From positions 2,108,001-2,172,000 of the forward strand of contig OZ017754.1 of assembly GCA_963969365.1 (NCBI GenBank): 64,000 bases of DNA. Reading direction: 5' to 3'. The notes under the pieces are model-generated. The model saw only the letters and a list, made by a program, of their open reading frames with translations. It made no database searches and was not told the origin of the DNA. Shown one piece after another: positions 46,976 through 56,804 of this stretch. Position 1 is the first letter of the stretch. Each line of letters starts with the position of its first letter. This stretch comes from Asterochloris sp. CNOR1. Its lineage: Eukaryota; Chlorophyta; Trebouxiophyceae; Trebouxiales; Trebouxiaceae. The translations under genes were made by a program, and so were the position numbers.

Positions 46976-47514
46976 TGTAGCACACAGCTACCTACTAGAA
47001 CCTACCAAACCTGCCAGACACTTCTACTGCACCTGCCAGAAGTTTCCACTGCACCTGCCAGACATGAGCTTACCTTTATAAAAATTGATAATAATATGGT
47101 ATATATAGCACTCTGTTCACCTTGCTAGGAGACCTCTCATACTTCACACACCTCACATCCTTGTACCTGGCCTCACATCCTTGTACCTGGCCTCAGGGCC
47201 CACATCCATAGCACCATGTAACCCCTGGGCCACATTGCTAGCAGACCTCTCATACTTCACACACCTCCCATCCTTGTACCTGGCCTCAGGGCCCACATCC
47301 ATAGCACCATGTAACCCCTGGGCCACATTGCTAGCAGACCTCTCATGCTTCACACATCTTACATCCTTGTACCTGGCCTCAGGGCCCACATCCATAGCAC
47401 CATGTAACCCCTGGGCCACATTGCTAGCAGACCTCTCATGCTTCACACATCTTACATCCTTGTACCTGGCCTCAGGGCCCAAGTCCATAGCAACCATGTA
47501 ACCCCTGGGCCACA
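46976..47514 (+). repeat. Solo LTR with a four-fold 93-bp 3' end
   Basis: It begins TGTAGCACACAG and ends GGGCCACA, flanked by the target duplication AAGAC (46971-46975 and 47515-47519). The last part of the LTR, from TTGCTAG to CCACA, is repeated: copies start near 47122, then at 47235, 47328 and 47421, with period 93. The first copy also has a 20-bp internal duplication. It is inserted in the integrase reading frame. Confidence 0.9.
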
Positions 47515-47816
47515 AAGACAGTCACTGACGCTGGCCTGGCCGACCTTGTCATCAACAACGTCTTCCGCTACCATGGACTACCACGCATCATCATCTCAGA
47601 CAGAGACCCCGCACAACCAGCAACTTCTGGCAAGCCCTCTTCAACATCCTTGGCACCAAGCTGAGGGTGTCTACCGCCTTCCACGCTCAGACTGATGGCC
47701 AGACGGAGCGTGCCAACCGCACCTTGGAGGAGATGCTGAGGGCGTTTGTCAACCGCCGCCGTGACAAGCTCCTACCACTCATGTTCATGGAGTTTGCCAA
47801 CAACATTTCAGAGCAA
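47515..47816 (+). pseudogene. Inverted gypsy integrase fragment, second part
   Basis: It continues the integrase after the solo [23 protein letters not shown], a frame-shifted SDRDP region, [20 protein letters not shown] and [12 protein letters not shown]. It ends at EQAS, where it meets the primer site of element C at a shared GCCTCC. Confidence 0.8.
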
Positions 47817-47832
47817 GCCTCCGAAACCAAGT

Positions 47833-48077
47833 TGTGGCCCAGGAGTTACAGGGTTGCTGTGGACTTGGGCCCTGACGCCAGGTACAAGGATGTGAGGTGT
47901 GTGAAGTATCAGATGTCTCTAGCAAAGTAAACAGAGGGCTTTGATCAACATATTATTATCATTATTCATAAAGGTAAGCTCATGGAAGGTTCTAGCAGGT
48001 GCAGTGGAAACTTCTGGCAGCTGCAGTAAAAGTGTCTGGCAGGTCTGGTAGGTTCTAGTAGGTAGCTGTGTGCTACA
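47833..48077 (-). repeat. 5' LTR (type 1) of element C
   Basis: 245 bp. On the minus strand it begins TGTAGCACACAG and ends GGGCCACA. It sits directly after copia target duplication GCACC. Confidence 0.87.
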
Positions 48078-49809
48078 GGTGCTGTCTGGGTAGCCGACCA
48101 TGACTCCACGGATGCTGCGGTTGTCCAGCTTCTGCCTTTTCTCCTCAGGTATGTGGCTGTAGGCTGTTGCTCCAAAGGTCCGCATGGGAGACATCCGGCT
48201 TCTGACCGAAGAACAGCTCCCACGGGGTCCTTAGCTTCTTGGCAGCAGGTGAGCGACACCTGATGTAGTTGGCTGTGATGACAGCTTCTGCCCAGACCTC
48301 CTTGGGCAGCCCAGCGTCACTGAGCATGGCCCTGGCCCGCTCCATGAGTGTGCGGTTGAGCCTTTCGGCCGCGCCAATCTGCTCTGGGGTGTAGGGAATG
48401 GTTGTCTGGTGGAGTATGCCTCTGGACTTGAGGTACTGGGTGAGCTCTGTGTTGACATACTCGCGCCCGTTGTCTGTGCGGATGGCTTGCACTCTCCTTT
48501 TAGTCTGGTTCTCCAGCAGGTGAAGGACTTCGCGGACCGTTGTGGTTGTTTCTGACTTGTAGGTGATGCTCCGGACGATGGACAGCTTGGAGAAGTCGTC
48601 CAGGGAGGTGGCCTCATACTTGCTTCCACCGAGTGAAGGTACGGGCATGGGCCCGCATAGGTCCATATGTAGAAGCTCCAGAGGTTCTGTGCTCTCCCGC
48701 TTGGAATTTGGGAATGGCGCTTTGTGGTGCTTGACCAGGATGCAAGGCTCGCAGATTACTGCCTTTGCAGGCTTGAAGTACCTCTCAGGGACTTTGATGC
48801 CATCCACCATGTCCTCACGGACCAGCGCCTCCAGGTTGTGGTAGCCAAGGTGCCCAAAGCGGCGATGCCAGAGCTCTGCTGTCTCTGGCTTTGGGGTGGC
48901 CGCCAGTGCTGTGGCTGCATCCCTCAGGCTTTGGATGTAGTAGAGGCCTTTGGGCCCGCGCTTGGCGGCACTAATGTCTCCGCCATGCTGCCTGATGGAG
49001 CAACAACATGTGGGCCCAAAGTTGAACTTGGTGCCTCCCCCAGTTGCCGTGGTGATGGAGAACAGGTTGGCGGCTGCTGTTGGGATGTAGAGAACACCCT
49101 TCAGCACAATGGCTGCTCTGTATGTCTCCAAGAGAGCATCGCCCATGGCCTAGGCCTCGCCATGGTGCCATTGGCAAAGCAGACCGTAATGTTGCGGTCT
49201 GCTGCCCTGACGTTGCTGAGCAGGTCCGTGTTGCCTGTGATGTGGTTGGATGCTCCTGAGTCCAGCACCCAGTCCAGGTCCCAGTTGACGACTGTGGCCC
49301 CCATTGCAGCCACGTTGCGGTGGCCACTGTTTCCCATGCTGGGATTGGGGCCACTGGGGCTCCAGCGTGCCCAGCTGTGCCCTCTCTGCTTGTCCCGCTT
49401 CTTCTTCTGACACTCTGCCTTGAGGTGTCCCCGCTTGCCACAATACCAGCACTCCGTGGCATTGCCTGAGCTGCCAGTGCCAGCTCTGTGCTGTGGCTTG
49501 CTCGCCTTGTTGGTGAAGAAGGCACGGTTGTCAGCCCTCTCTCCGCCGCCCAGTCGCTGCTCTGCTTGCAGCAGCTTGGCCAGCACGGCCCCCAGCTCCA
49601 GCTTGCTATCTGTGATCTCCAGGACGGCCACGACGGTGTCAAACTCCCTGGGCAGCCCAGCCAGGATGCACATGATGAGCTCCTGATCCTTCACAGTGTG
49701 GCCAGCGGCCAGCAGCTGGTCCCGCATGTCTGTGGCCCGGTTCACGTACTGGACCAGAGGCTCATGGGGCTCCTTGCGTAGGCTGTTGAGCTCTCTCTTG
49801 AGGTATAGC
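48078..49809 (-). pseudogene. copia gag, protease and integrase
   Basis: On the minus strand gag runs from about 49809 with QLYLKRELNSLRKEPHEPLV and the knuckle CWYCGKRGHLKAEC (CX2CX4HX4C, near 49440). The protease has the active-site block WVLDSGASNHITG near 49265. A frame change near 49150-49100 leads to the GAG-pre-integrase LWHRRFGHLGYHNLEAL, the zinc-binding CEPCILVKHHK, and the integrase core (LHMDLCGPMP, IRTDNGREYVN, EQIGAAERLNRTLMERAR). It ends at VMVGYPDS, where element C is inserted. The first gag residues are cut off at 49810. Confidence 0.87.
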
Positions 49810-50033
49810 TGTAGCACACAGCTACCTACTAGAACTTACCAGACCTGCCAGATACTTCTACTGCACCTGCCAGAACCTTCCATGAGCTTATCTTTATAAA
49901 TATTGATGACAATATGGTATACATAGCACTCTGTTCACCTTGCTAGCAGACCTCTCATACTTCACACACCTCACATCCTTGTGCCTGGCCTCAGGGCACA
50001 AGTCCATAGCAACCATGTAACCCCTGGGCCACA
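49810..50033 (+). repeat. 5' LTR (type 1) of gypsy element E/G
   Basis: 224 bp, TGTAGCACACAG...GGGCCACA, with two U3 repeats rather than three. The primer site TGGTTTCGGAGG follows at 50037. It cuts the copia gag. The 5-bp flank is ATAGC, and no matching copy was found downstream. Confidence 0.87.
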
Positions 50034-50060
50034 ACTTGGTTTCGGAGGTTCTGTTCGATC

Positions 50061-50812
50061 ATGCCCATGGACCCAGCAGCCATGCAAGCCAAGATCATGG
50101 AGCTCGAGGCTTCCCTGGTCACAGCCACCAGTGCCCTTTGGCAGCTCAGCACACAGCAGGCTGTCCACTCAGCACCCAGGCCACCCAAACCACCCAAGCC
50201 AGACAAGTTTCAGGGAGACCGCCGCAATGGGGCAGCATCCAACTGGCTGCACCAGATGACACTCTACCTCACCCTCTCGGGACTCCTGGGCACCGCACAG
50301 GCCGTGCCTCACGCCGTGTCCTTCCTCATTGGATCTGCAAGAACCTGGTGGCGCACCCAAGAAGCTTCCGGAAGCCCACCAACCACCTGGACAACGTTCA
50401 AGGCTGCCTTCCTTGAGGCCTTCCAGACCCTTGATGCTGAGCGCATCGCCAGAGACAACATGGAGAACCTCGGGCAACGCACCTCTGTCACAGACTACGC
50501 CAACCAGTTCTCAGGTCTGCTCCTGGAAGTTCCAGAGATGCACCCTGCGGACGCCGTCTACCGCTTTGTGAGGGGGCTGAAGCCCCAGATCCGCCTCCAC
50601 GTGGAGCTCCAGCGCCCAACCACTGTCAACGACGCCATCCGCTTGGCAAGCTGCTGACTCAGCACTGTACTTCACGCGGCCCACCTACCCTGTCAACCGG
50701 CCGACACCTTCACCTACCTACATGGGGCCACAGCCCATGCAACTTGGCGCTCTGACCCGCCCACCCAAGCTCTCACCAGCAGAGCGTGAGCGCCTGTACA
50801 GAGGAGGGCAGG
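50061..50812 (+). pseudogene. gag of element E/G, N-terminal part
   Basis: It starts at ATG 50061 ([20 protein letters not shown]) and follows the family gag ([37 protein letters not shown]). A 2-bp deletion at about 50647 (GGCAAGC for GGCACAAGC) shifts the frame. The next element inserts at 50813, just before the zinc knuckle. The rest of this gag resumes at 54342. Confidence 0.85.
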
Positions 50813-51018
50813 TGTGGCCTCGCTTACAACGTACGGTGGACGGTGGGCTCTGAGACGGTGTTCAAAGGTGTCAAGGAATGTTGGTGAAGTGCCAGTGTGC
50901 CATATATACTCTCATATTATTATAATATAAGGAAAGGAAAATCAAGGAAGGTTCTAGCAGGTGCAGTGGAAGCTTCTGATAGGGTCTGGTAGGGTCTAGA
51001 AGGCAGCAGTGTGCTGCA
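50813..51018 (-). repeat. 3' LTR (type 2) of element F
   Basis: 206 bp. On the minus strand it begins TGCAGCACACTG and ends GAGGCCACA, with a TATA-like GAGTATATATGGCAC. It differs from type 1 over most of its length but shares the ends. Confidence 0.88.
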
Positions 51019-51030
51019 TCCTTCCCCCCT

Positions 51031-54000
51031 TTAGTATTGAAGTTCCTTGGGGAGGCGTCTAAAGTTGATCAGCAGGCCTTGGTCCACGTCCTCCACAGGC
51101 ATCCACAAATTGTCCTGGTTGCCTCGGTCCCGCCATTTGATCAAGAACTCCTCCACAGTTTTGTCACCAATTTTGCGGCGTCGGCGCTTGAGGATGGCTT
51201 CTGCTTGGAACTCAGAAGTTGGCTGGCCACTGCTGAGGTCTGGTGTAGGCAAGGGTGGCGTAGACTGAGTTGGCGTGTTTGTCTTGGTGGTAGATGAGGG
51301 TGGCAGTGGAGTTGCTGTGGGCAGCTCGCCCTTGTTTGGCTTCAGGAGCGAAGCGTGGAAGACTGGGTGCATCCGCATGTCGGCAGGTAGCCCCAGGCGA
51401 TAGGCTGTGCGGGAGATGCGCTCTGTGATGGGATAGGGTCCCAGCCACACGGCGTCCAGTTTGCCATGGCGCAGGTTGCGTCTGGATAGTAGAACTTGGA
51501 CACCCACTTGGAACTCCAAATCGGTGCGGCGTTTGTTGGCCTGATGGGCCTGCCTCTCCTGTGACTTCGCGAGGTGTGCCTGAGCTCGCTCTAGGGTGTC
51601 CCTCAGGTGTTGTGCCAGGGCTTGCGCTGTGGGCGCGTTGCGGTTAGGCGGGACGTCCAAGTTGACAGGTAGCAGAGGGTGTCTCCCAGAGTTGAGGTAG
51701 AATGGCGTCTGTTTGGTGGAGGCTTGCTCTGAATTGTTGTAGGCAAACTCCATGAGTGGTAGGAGCTTGTCCCAATTGTCACGGCGGCGGTTGACAAACG
51801 CCCTCAGCATCTCCTCCAAGGTGCGGTTGGCACGCTCCGTCTGGCCATCAGTCTGAGGGTGGAAGGCGGTGGACACCCTCAGGTTGGTGCCAAGGACGTT
51901 AAAGAGGGCTCGCCAGAAGTTGCTGGTTGTGCGGGGGTCTCTGTCTGAGATGATGATGCGTGGTAGTCCATGGGTAACGGAAGACGTTTGTTGATGACAA
52001 GGTCGGCCAGGCCAGGACCAGTGACTGTCTTGCGCGTTGGGAGCAGTGAATCATCTTGGACATGCGGTCCACAATGACAAGGATGGTGTCATGGCCCTCG
52101 GAGGTGGTGGGGAGTCCTGTGATCAGGTCCATGGTGATTTGCTCCCAGTTGTGCTCTGGTGTTGGCAGAGGTTGAAGTAGGCCGGCGGGTGCGCGGTTGA
52201 GGGGCTTGTTGCGTTGGGCAGGAGTCACAGGTCCTGACATAGTCAGCCACATCATCGCGCTGGTGTGGCCACCAGAACTCCTTTGAGACTCCTCGAAGCA
52301 GCTTGTCCATGCCCAGGTGTCCAGAGAAGGGTGTGTCGTGGTACTCGCGGAGAATGTCTTGGCGAAGGTTAGCACCAGCTGGCACGTAGACTGCACCCTC
52401 CTTGCGCCAGACGCCGTCCCAACTCCTCAAGCACTTGCCTTCCACTCTCCTCCAGGTAGGTGTCGCCTTCGTAGGCCGACTTGATGCGCTCCATAAGGTT
52501 GTGTTGGAAGGTGCCAGTGATGGCATGGAGGTCTGGGCGGCGGGAGAGGGGGTCTGCGAGGTTGTCACTGCCCGCCTTGTAGTGGATGTCCAGGTCAAAC
52601 TGCTGGAGTGTCTCCAGCCAGCGAGCTTGTCGCCGGGACAGGTTGCGCTGAGTGGTGAGGTATTTGAGGTTGAGGTGGTCTGAGTTGACGCGGAATCCTT
52701 CCCAGGTAGCAGCGCCATGTGCGAAAGAGCATGGATCACCGCCAGTAGCTCCAGCTCATGTATGGGGTAGTTGCGCTCGGCGGAGTTGAGCTTGCGAGAC
52801 TCGTAGGCGATGGGCTGAAGTCCATTGCCTTGTCCTGAAGCAGCGTGGCCCCGATGGCAAACTGGGAGGGCGTCTGTGTAGAGCTCGAAGGGGTAGGCGA
52901 AGTCAGGTGTGGCCAGGACTGGTGTGGTTGTCAGAGCATGCCTTGAGCTCAGCAAAGGCCTTGGCCTCCACCTCGCTCCATCGCCAAGTTGCCTTGGCGC
53001 CGGTGATGTTGGTCAGTGGCGCTGCTATGTGGGAGAACCTGTTGACAAAGCGCCGGTAGAAGCCCGCGAGGCCCAGAAAGCACCGGAGTTGGTGGGCGTC
53101 TGAGGGGTCAGGCAATCAAGAATGGCCTTCACCTTCCTTGCGTCCACCTTGATGCCTGCCCCGCTGATGGTGTGGCCAAGGAAAGTCCAGCTCAGCCATG
53201 CCGAACTGGCACTTGGAGGGCCTTGGCGTAGAGGTGGTGCCGCTCCAAGGCACTGAGCACAGCCTCCACATGCTGCGCGTGCTCCTCAGGGGACTTGGAG
53301 TAGATGAGGATGTCGTCAAGGTAGACCACGACGAATTTGTCCAGGAAGGGCCTGAGCACTTGGTTCATGAGGGTCATGAACGTGCTTGGCGCATTGGTGA
53401 GCCCAAAGGGTAGCACCAGGAACTCAAAGTGACCATAGCGTGAGCGGAAGGCCGTCTTGTGCGTGTCGCCCTCAGCGATGCGGACTTGCCAGTAGCCACT
53501 GGCCAGGTCCAGCTTGGAGAACACCTTGGCGCCATTGAGTTGGTCCAGGAGGTCATCAATGCGTGGAATGGGGTAGCGGTTCTTCACAGTGATTTTGTTG
53601 AGCGCTCTGTAGTCGATGCACATCCGCAGGCCGCCGTCCTTCTTGTGCACGAAGAGGATGGGTGCTCCAAAGGGGGACTTGCTGGGCCTTGATGAAGCCC
53701 TTCTCCAGCAAGTCGTCCAGCTGCTTGCGCAGCTCTCCAAGCTCCAGAGGGGACATGCGGTAGATGCCCTGATATGGTTGGGCGCCGCCAGGTTCCAGGT
53801 CGATGTGGTGGTCAACGTCCCTCCTTGGTGGTAGTTTACTGGAAGAGGCTGGAAGACGCCCTTGGTGCCGGTTTCAGCACCTCCTGTAGCTGGGCGTGTG
53901 AAGTCTGTGGTGCCGGGGTCACTGTGGTTGTCTCTGCGGTGGTTGTCTCTGCGGTGCGCACCAGGGCAAGATAGCCGCTGGCGCCGTGTCTGAGTGCTCT

Positions 54001-54137
54001 GGAGGCTTGCAACGAGGAGATGACTGGGGATGTCCTTAGAAGAAGTTGTCCTTGGTGCCTCACTGCTGGGGGCCACTATGATCTGTGTTGGGCGTTCAGG
54101 TCCTTGGATTCTTGGCCGCAAGGTTCGCTGTGCCCAG
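51031..54137 (-). pseudogene. pol of element F: RT, RNase H, integrase, indel-riddled
   Basis: The minus strand reads from WAQR and the linker into RT ([36 protein letters not shown], catalytic [11 protein letters not shown]). It then runs through RNase H, the integrase zinc and core regions, and a C-terminal part with GVQVLLSRRNLRHGKLDAVW. It ends in a chromo-like tail (EEFLIKWRDRGNQDNLWMPV). Compared with the copy at 61968, single-base insertions or losses occur near 53690, 53213, 53182, 53112, 52938, 52875, 52834 and 52722. No long frame survives. Confidence 0.87.
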
Positions 54138-54336
54138 TCGCTTACAACGTACGGTGGACGGTGGGCTCTGAGACGGTGTTCAAAGGTGTCAAGGAATGTT
54201 GGTGAAGTGCCAGTGTGCCATATATACTCTCATATTATTATAATATAAGGAAAGGAAAATCAAGGAAGGTTCTAGCAGGTGCAGTGGAAGCTTCTGATAG
54301 GGTCTGGTAGGGTCTAGAAGGCAGCAGTGTGCTGCA
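54138..54336 (-). repeat. 5' LTR (type 2) of element F, inner end trimmed
   Basis: 199 bp. The last 7 bp (GGCCACA) at the inner edge are missing where it joins pol sequence. The outer edge is intact and followed by the host duplication GCAGG. Confidence 0.85.
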
Positions 54337-56122
54337 GCAGGTGCTTCCGCTGCCGCCAGCCTGGACATCTTGCTGAGGAGTGCACCTACTTCAACACCAC
54401 GGCGCCCTACATCATCCTCATCACATGAGCAACCAAAAAACTAGCTGGCCAGCCTGGTCACACAGGCTTTGGCACAGAGCTGCGCCGGCACACATCCAAA
54501 GCCACATCGGAGTCGCCACCATGACAACACCACCATGCCACCCAGACCTGCTCATCCTTCAAGCACCTGCGCCGGACACCCCTGCCAACATCCTGGTGGA
54601 CTCAGGTGCCTCCATGGACTTCATCAACCACCGCTACATGGCCAAGCACAGACTACCCAAGACCAAGGAAGACCCCCATGGGCGTGTCACGCTTGCAGAC
54701 GGCAGCGTGCGCCCATGCACCCGAATTAGCGACAAACCGTCACCCTCAGTGGCTACCAGACCTCGTGCCACCTCCACGTCACAGACCTCGGCCCCCATGA
54801 TCTCATCCTGGGACAACCATGGCTCCAGAGCAACACCCTGACATCGACTGGGCACAACGCACCTTGCGGCCAAGAATCCAAGGACCTGAACGCCCAACAC
54901 AGATCATAGTGGCCCCCAGCAGTGAGGCACCAAGGACAACTTCTAAGGACATCCCAGTCATCTCCTCGTTGCAAGCCTCCAGAGCACTCAGGACACGGCG
55001 CCAGCGGCTATCTTGCCCTGGTGCGCACCGCAGAGACAACCACGACAACCACCGCAGAGACAACCACAGTGACCCCGGCACCACAGACTTCACACGCCCA
55101 GCTACAGGAGGTGCTGAACCGGCACCAAGGCGTCTTCCAGCCTCTTCCCAGTAAACTACCACCAAGGAGGGACGTTGACCACCACATCGACCTGGAACCT
55201 GGCGGCGCGCAACCATATCAGGGCATCTACCGCACGTCCCCTCTGGAGCTTGGAGAGCTGCGCAAGCAGCTGGACGACTTGCTGGAGAAGGGCTTCATCA
55301 AGCCCAGCAAGTCCCCCTTTGGAGCACCCATCCTCTTCGTGCACAAGAAGGACGGCGGCCTGCGGATGTGCATCGACTACAGAGCGCTCATTAAAATCAC
55401 TGTGAAGAACCGCTACCCCATTCCACGCATTGATGACCTCCTGGACCAACTCAATGGCGCCAAGGTGTTCTCCAAGCTGGACCTGGCCAGTGGCTACTGG
55501 CAAGTCCGCATCGCTGAGGGCGACACGCACAAGACGGCCTTCCGCTCACGCTATGGTCACTTTGAGTTCCTGGTGCTACCCTTTGGGCTCACCAATGCGC
55601 CAAGCACGTTCATGACCCTCATGAACCGAGTGCTCAGGCCCTTCCTGGACAAATTCGTCGTGGTCTACCTTGACGACATCCTCATCTACTTCAAGTCCCC
55701 TGAGGAGCACGCGCAGCATGTGGAGGCTGTGCTCAGTGCCTTGGAGCGGCACCACCTCTACGCCAAGGCCTCCAAGTGCCAGTTCGGCATGGCTGAGCTG
55801 GACTTCCTTGGCCACACCATCAGCGGGGCAGGCATCAAGGTGGACGCAAGGAAGGTGAAGGCCATTCTTGATTGGCCTGACCCCTCAGACGCCCACCAAC
55901 TCCGGTGCTTTCTGGGCCTCGCGGGCTTCTACCGGCGCTTTGTCAACAGGTTCTCCCACATAGCAGCGCCACTGACCAACATCACCGGCGCCAAGGCAAC
56001 TTGGCGATGGAGCGAGGTGGAGGCCAAGGCCTTTGCTGAGCTCAAGCATGCTCTGACAACCACACCAGTCCTGGCCAAACCTGACTTCGCCTACCATTTC
56101 GAGCTCTACACAGACGCCAGCA
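54337..56122 (+). pseudogene. Element E/G continued: zinc knuckle, protease, RT
   Basis: The gag zinc knuckle resumes ([14 protein letters not shown] by frame). The protease follows ([20 protein letters not shown] at about 54590), with frameshifts. RT is open from about 54922 to 56214. It holds [20 protein letters not shown] (Asn of the usual ALNK replaced by Ile) and the catalytic [11 protein letters not shown]. At 56122, just inside RNase H (FELYTDA), it is fused to the tail module. Confidence 0.85.
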
Positions 56123-56804
56123 GAGCCACGCCAACATCGACAACCCAGACCAAGACTACCCAAGTCCAAGGTACATCCTTGCAGACTAGAGCGGACCGGC
56201 TCAAGCAGGGGTGACCCTTGGGCAGCAACTCCCAGACCACAACACCTCAGTGACTACCACAGCTTGTGCCACATCATGGAGCCTAAGACATTGGAGACAA
56301 CACCATCGCAGAGACCACACCATCGCAGAGACCATGCCATCGCAGAGACAAAACCATCGCAGAGACCACAGCATCGCAGAGACCACCCGGTTACAGAGCA
56401 CCTTGCGGACCAGAATCCAAGGACCTGGACACCCATCACAGATCACAGTGGACCCAATGAGACGCCAAGGACAACACCATCGCAGAGAGCATCACCTGGG
56501 CACAGCGCACCTTGCGGACAAGATCCAAGGACCTCGCCACCCAACACAGATCCCCAGTGAGACACCAAGGACCCTGCAGACTAGAGCGCACTGGCTCAGG
56601 CATGGGTGAGACACCAAGGACAACACCATCGTCTTCGCAGCGAAATACTACACCTCGTCATGGAGTGAGCACAGTGCACCTTGCGGCCAAGAATCTAAGG
56701 ACCCGAGCAACCAACGCAGACCACATTGGACCACAGCAACGCAATGCACTTGGCACATCCCAACGTGCGCCACACAACATGGAGCCCTCCCCAAGGAGCT
56801 TCAG
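56123..56804 (+). repeat. Second copy of the repeat-rich tail module
   Basis: It is almost identical to 38407-39092 of element A, with only scattered base changes. It includes the 17-bp GCAGAGACCAC-type array (about 56306-56390) and the three GCACCTTGCGG units. It stops 14 bp before where the polypurine tract would lie and is joined at a shared GTA to minus-strand pol. Confidence 0.85.

Larger units (their letters stand above)
44364..48077 (-). mobile_element. Chimeric Ty3/gypsy-family LTR element nested in copia (element C)
   Basis: LTRs on the minus strand are at 48077-47833 and 44600-44364, about 93-94% alike with indels, so it is older than element A. The target duplication is GCACC: copia reads GACAGCACC before the insert and GCACCAAGGG after. 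The primer site (TGGTTTCGGAGG, reversed) abuts the 5' LTR, and a polypurine tract (AGAGGGGAAGCA, reversed) abuts the 3' LTR. Between them are a gypsy pol fragment in the opposite orientation (46122-47816), a gag fragment lacking its N-terminus, and a repeat-rich tail of the element A kind. Confidence 0.85.
42153..49809 (-). mobile_element. Ty1/copia LTR retrotransposon, 5' truncated and split by a nested element
   Basis: It is read on the minus strand: gag, protease and integrase (49809-48078), then the nested element at 48077-44364, then RT and RNase H (44363-42458) and the 3' LTR (42410-42153). The domain order GAG-PR-INT-RT-RH is diagnostic for copia. The 5' LTR and primer site are missing because the gypsy LTR starting at 49810 cuts the gag frame. 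Coding parts carry frameshifts, so this copy is dead. Confidence 0.9.
50813..54336 (-). mobile_element. Ty3/gypsy LTR element F, nested in the gag of element E/G, gag deleted
   Basis: LTRs (type 2) are at 54336-54138 and 51018-50813. The host gag sequence GCAGG is duplicated at both edges (50808-50812 and 54337-54341), a clean 5-bp target duplication. The 5' LTR is fused straight to mid-protease sequence (CTGGGCACAGCG), so primer site, gag and the protease active site are gone. RT, RNase H and integrase follow, then a polypurine tract (AAAGGGGGGAAGGA, reversed). Many single-base indels break the frames. Confidence 0.9.
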
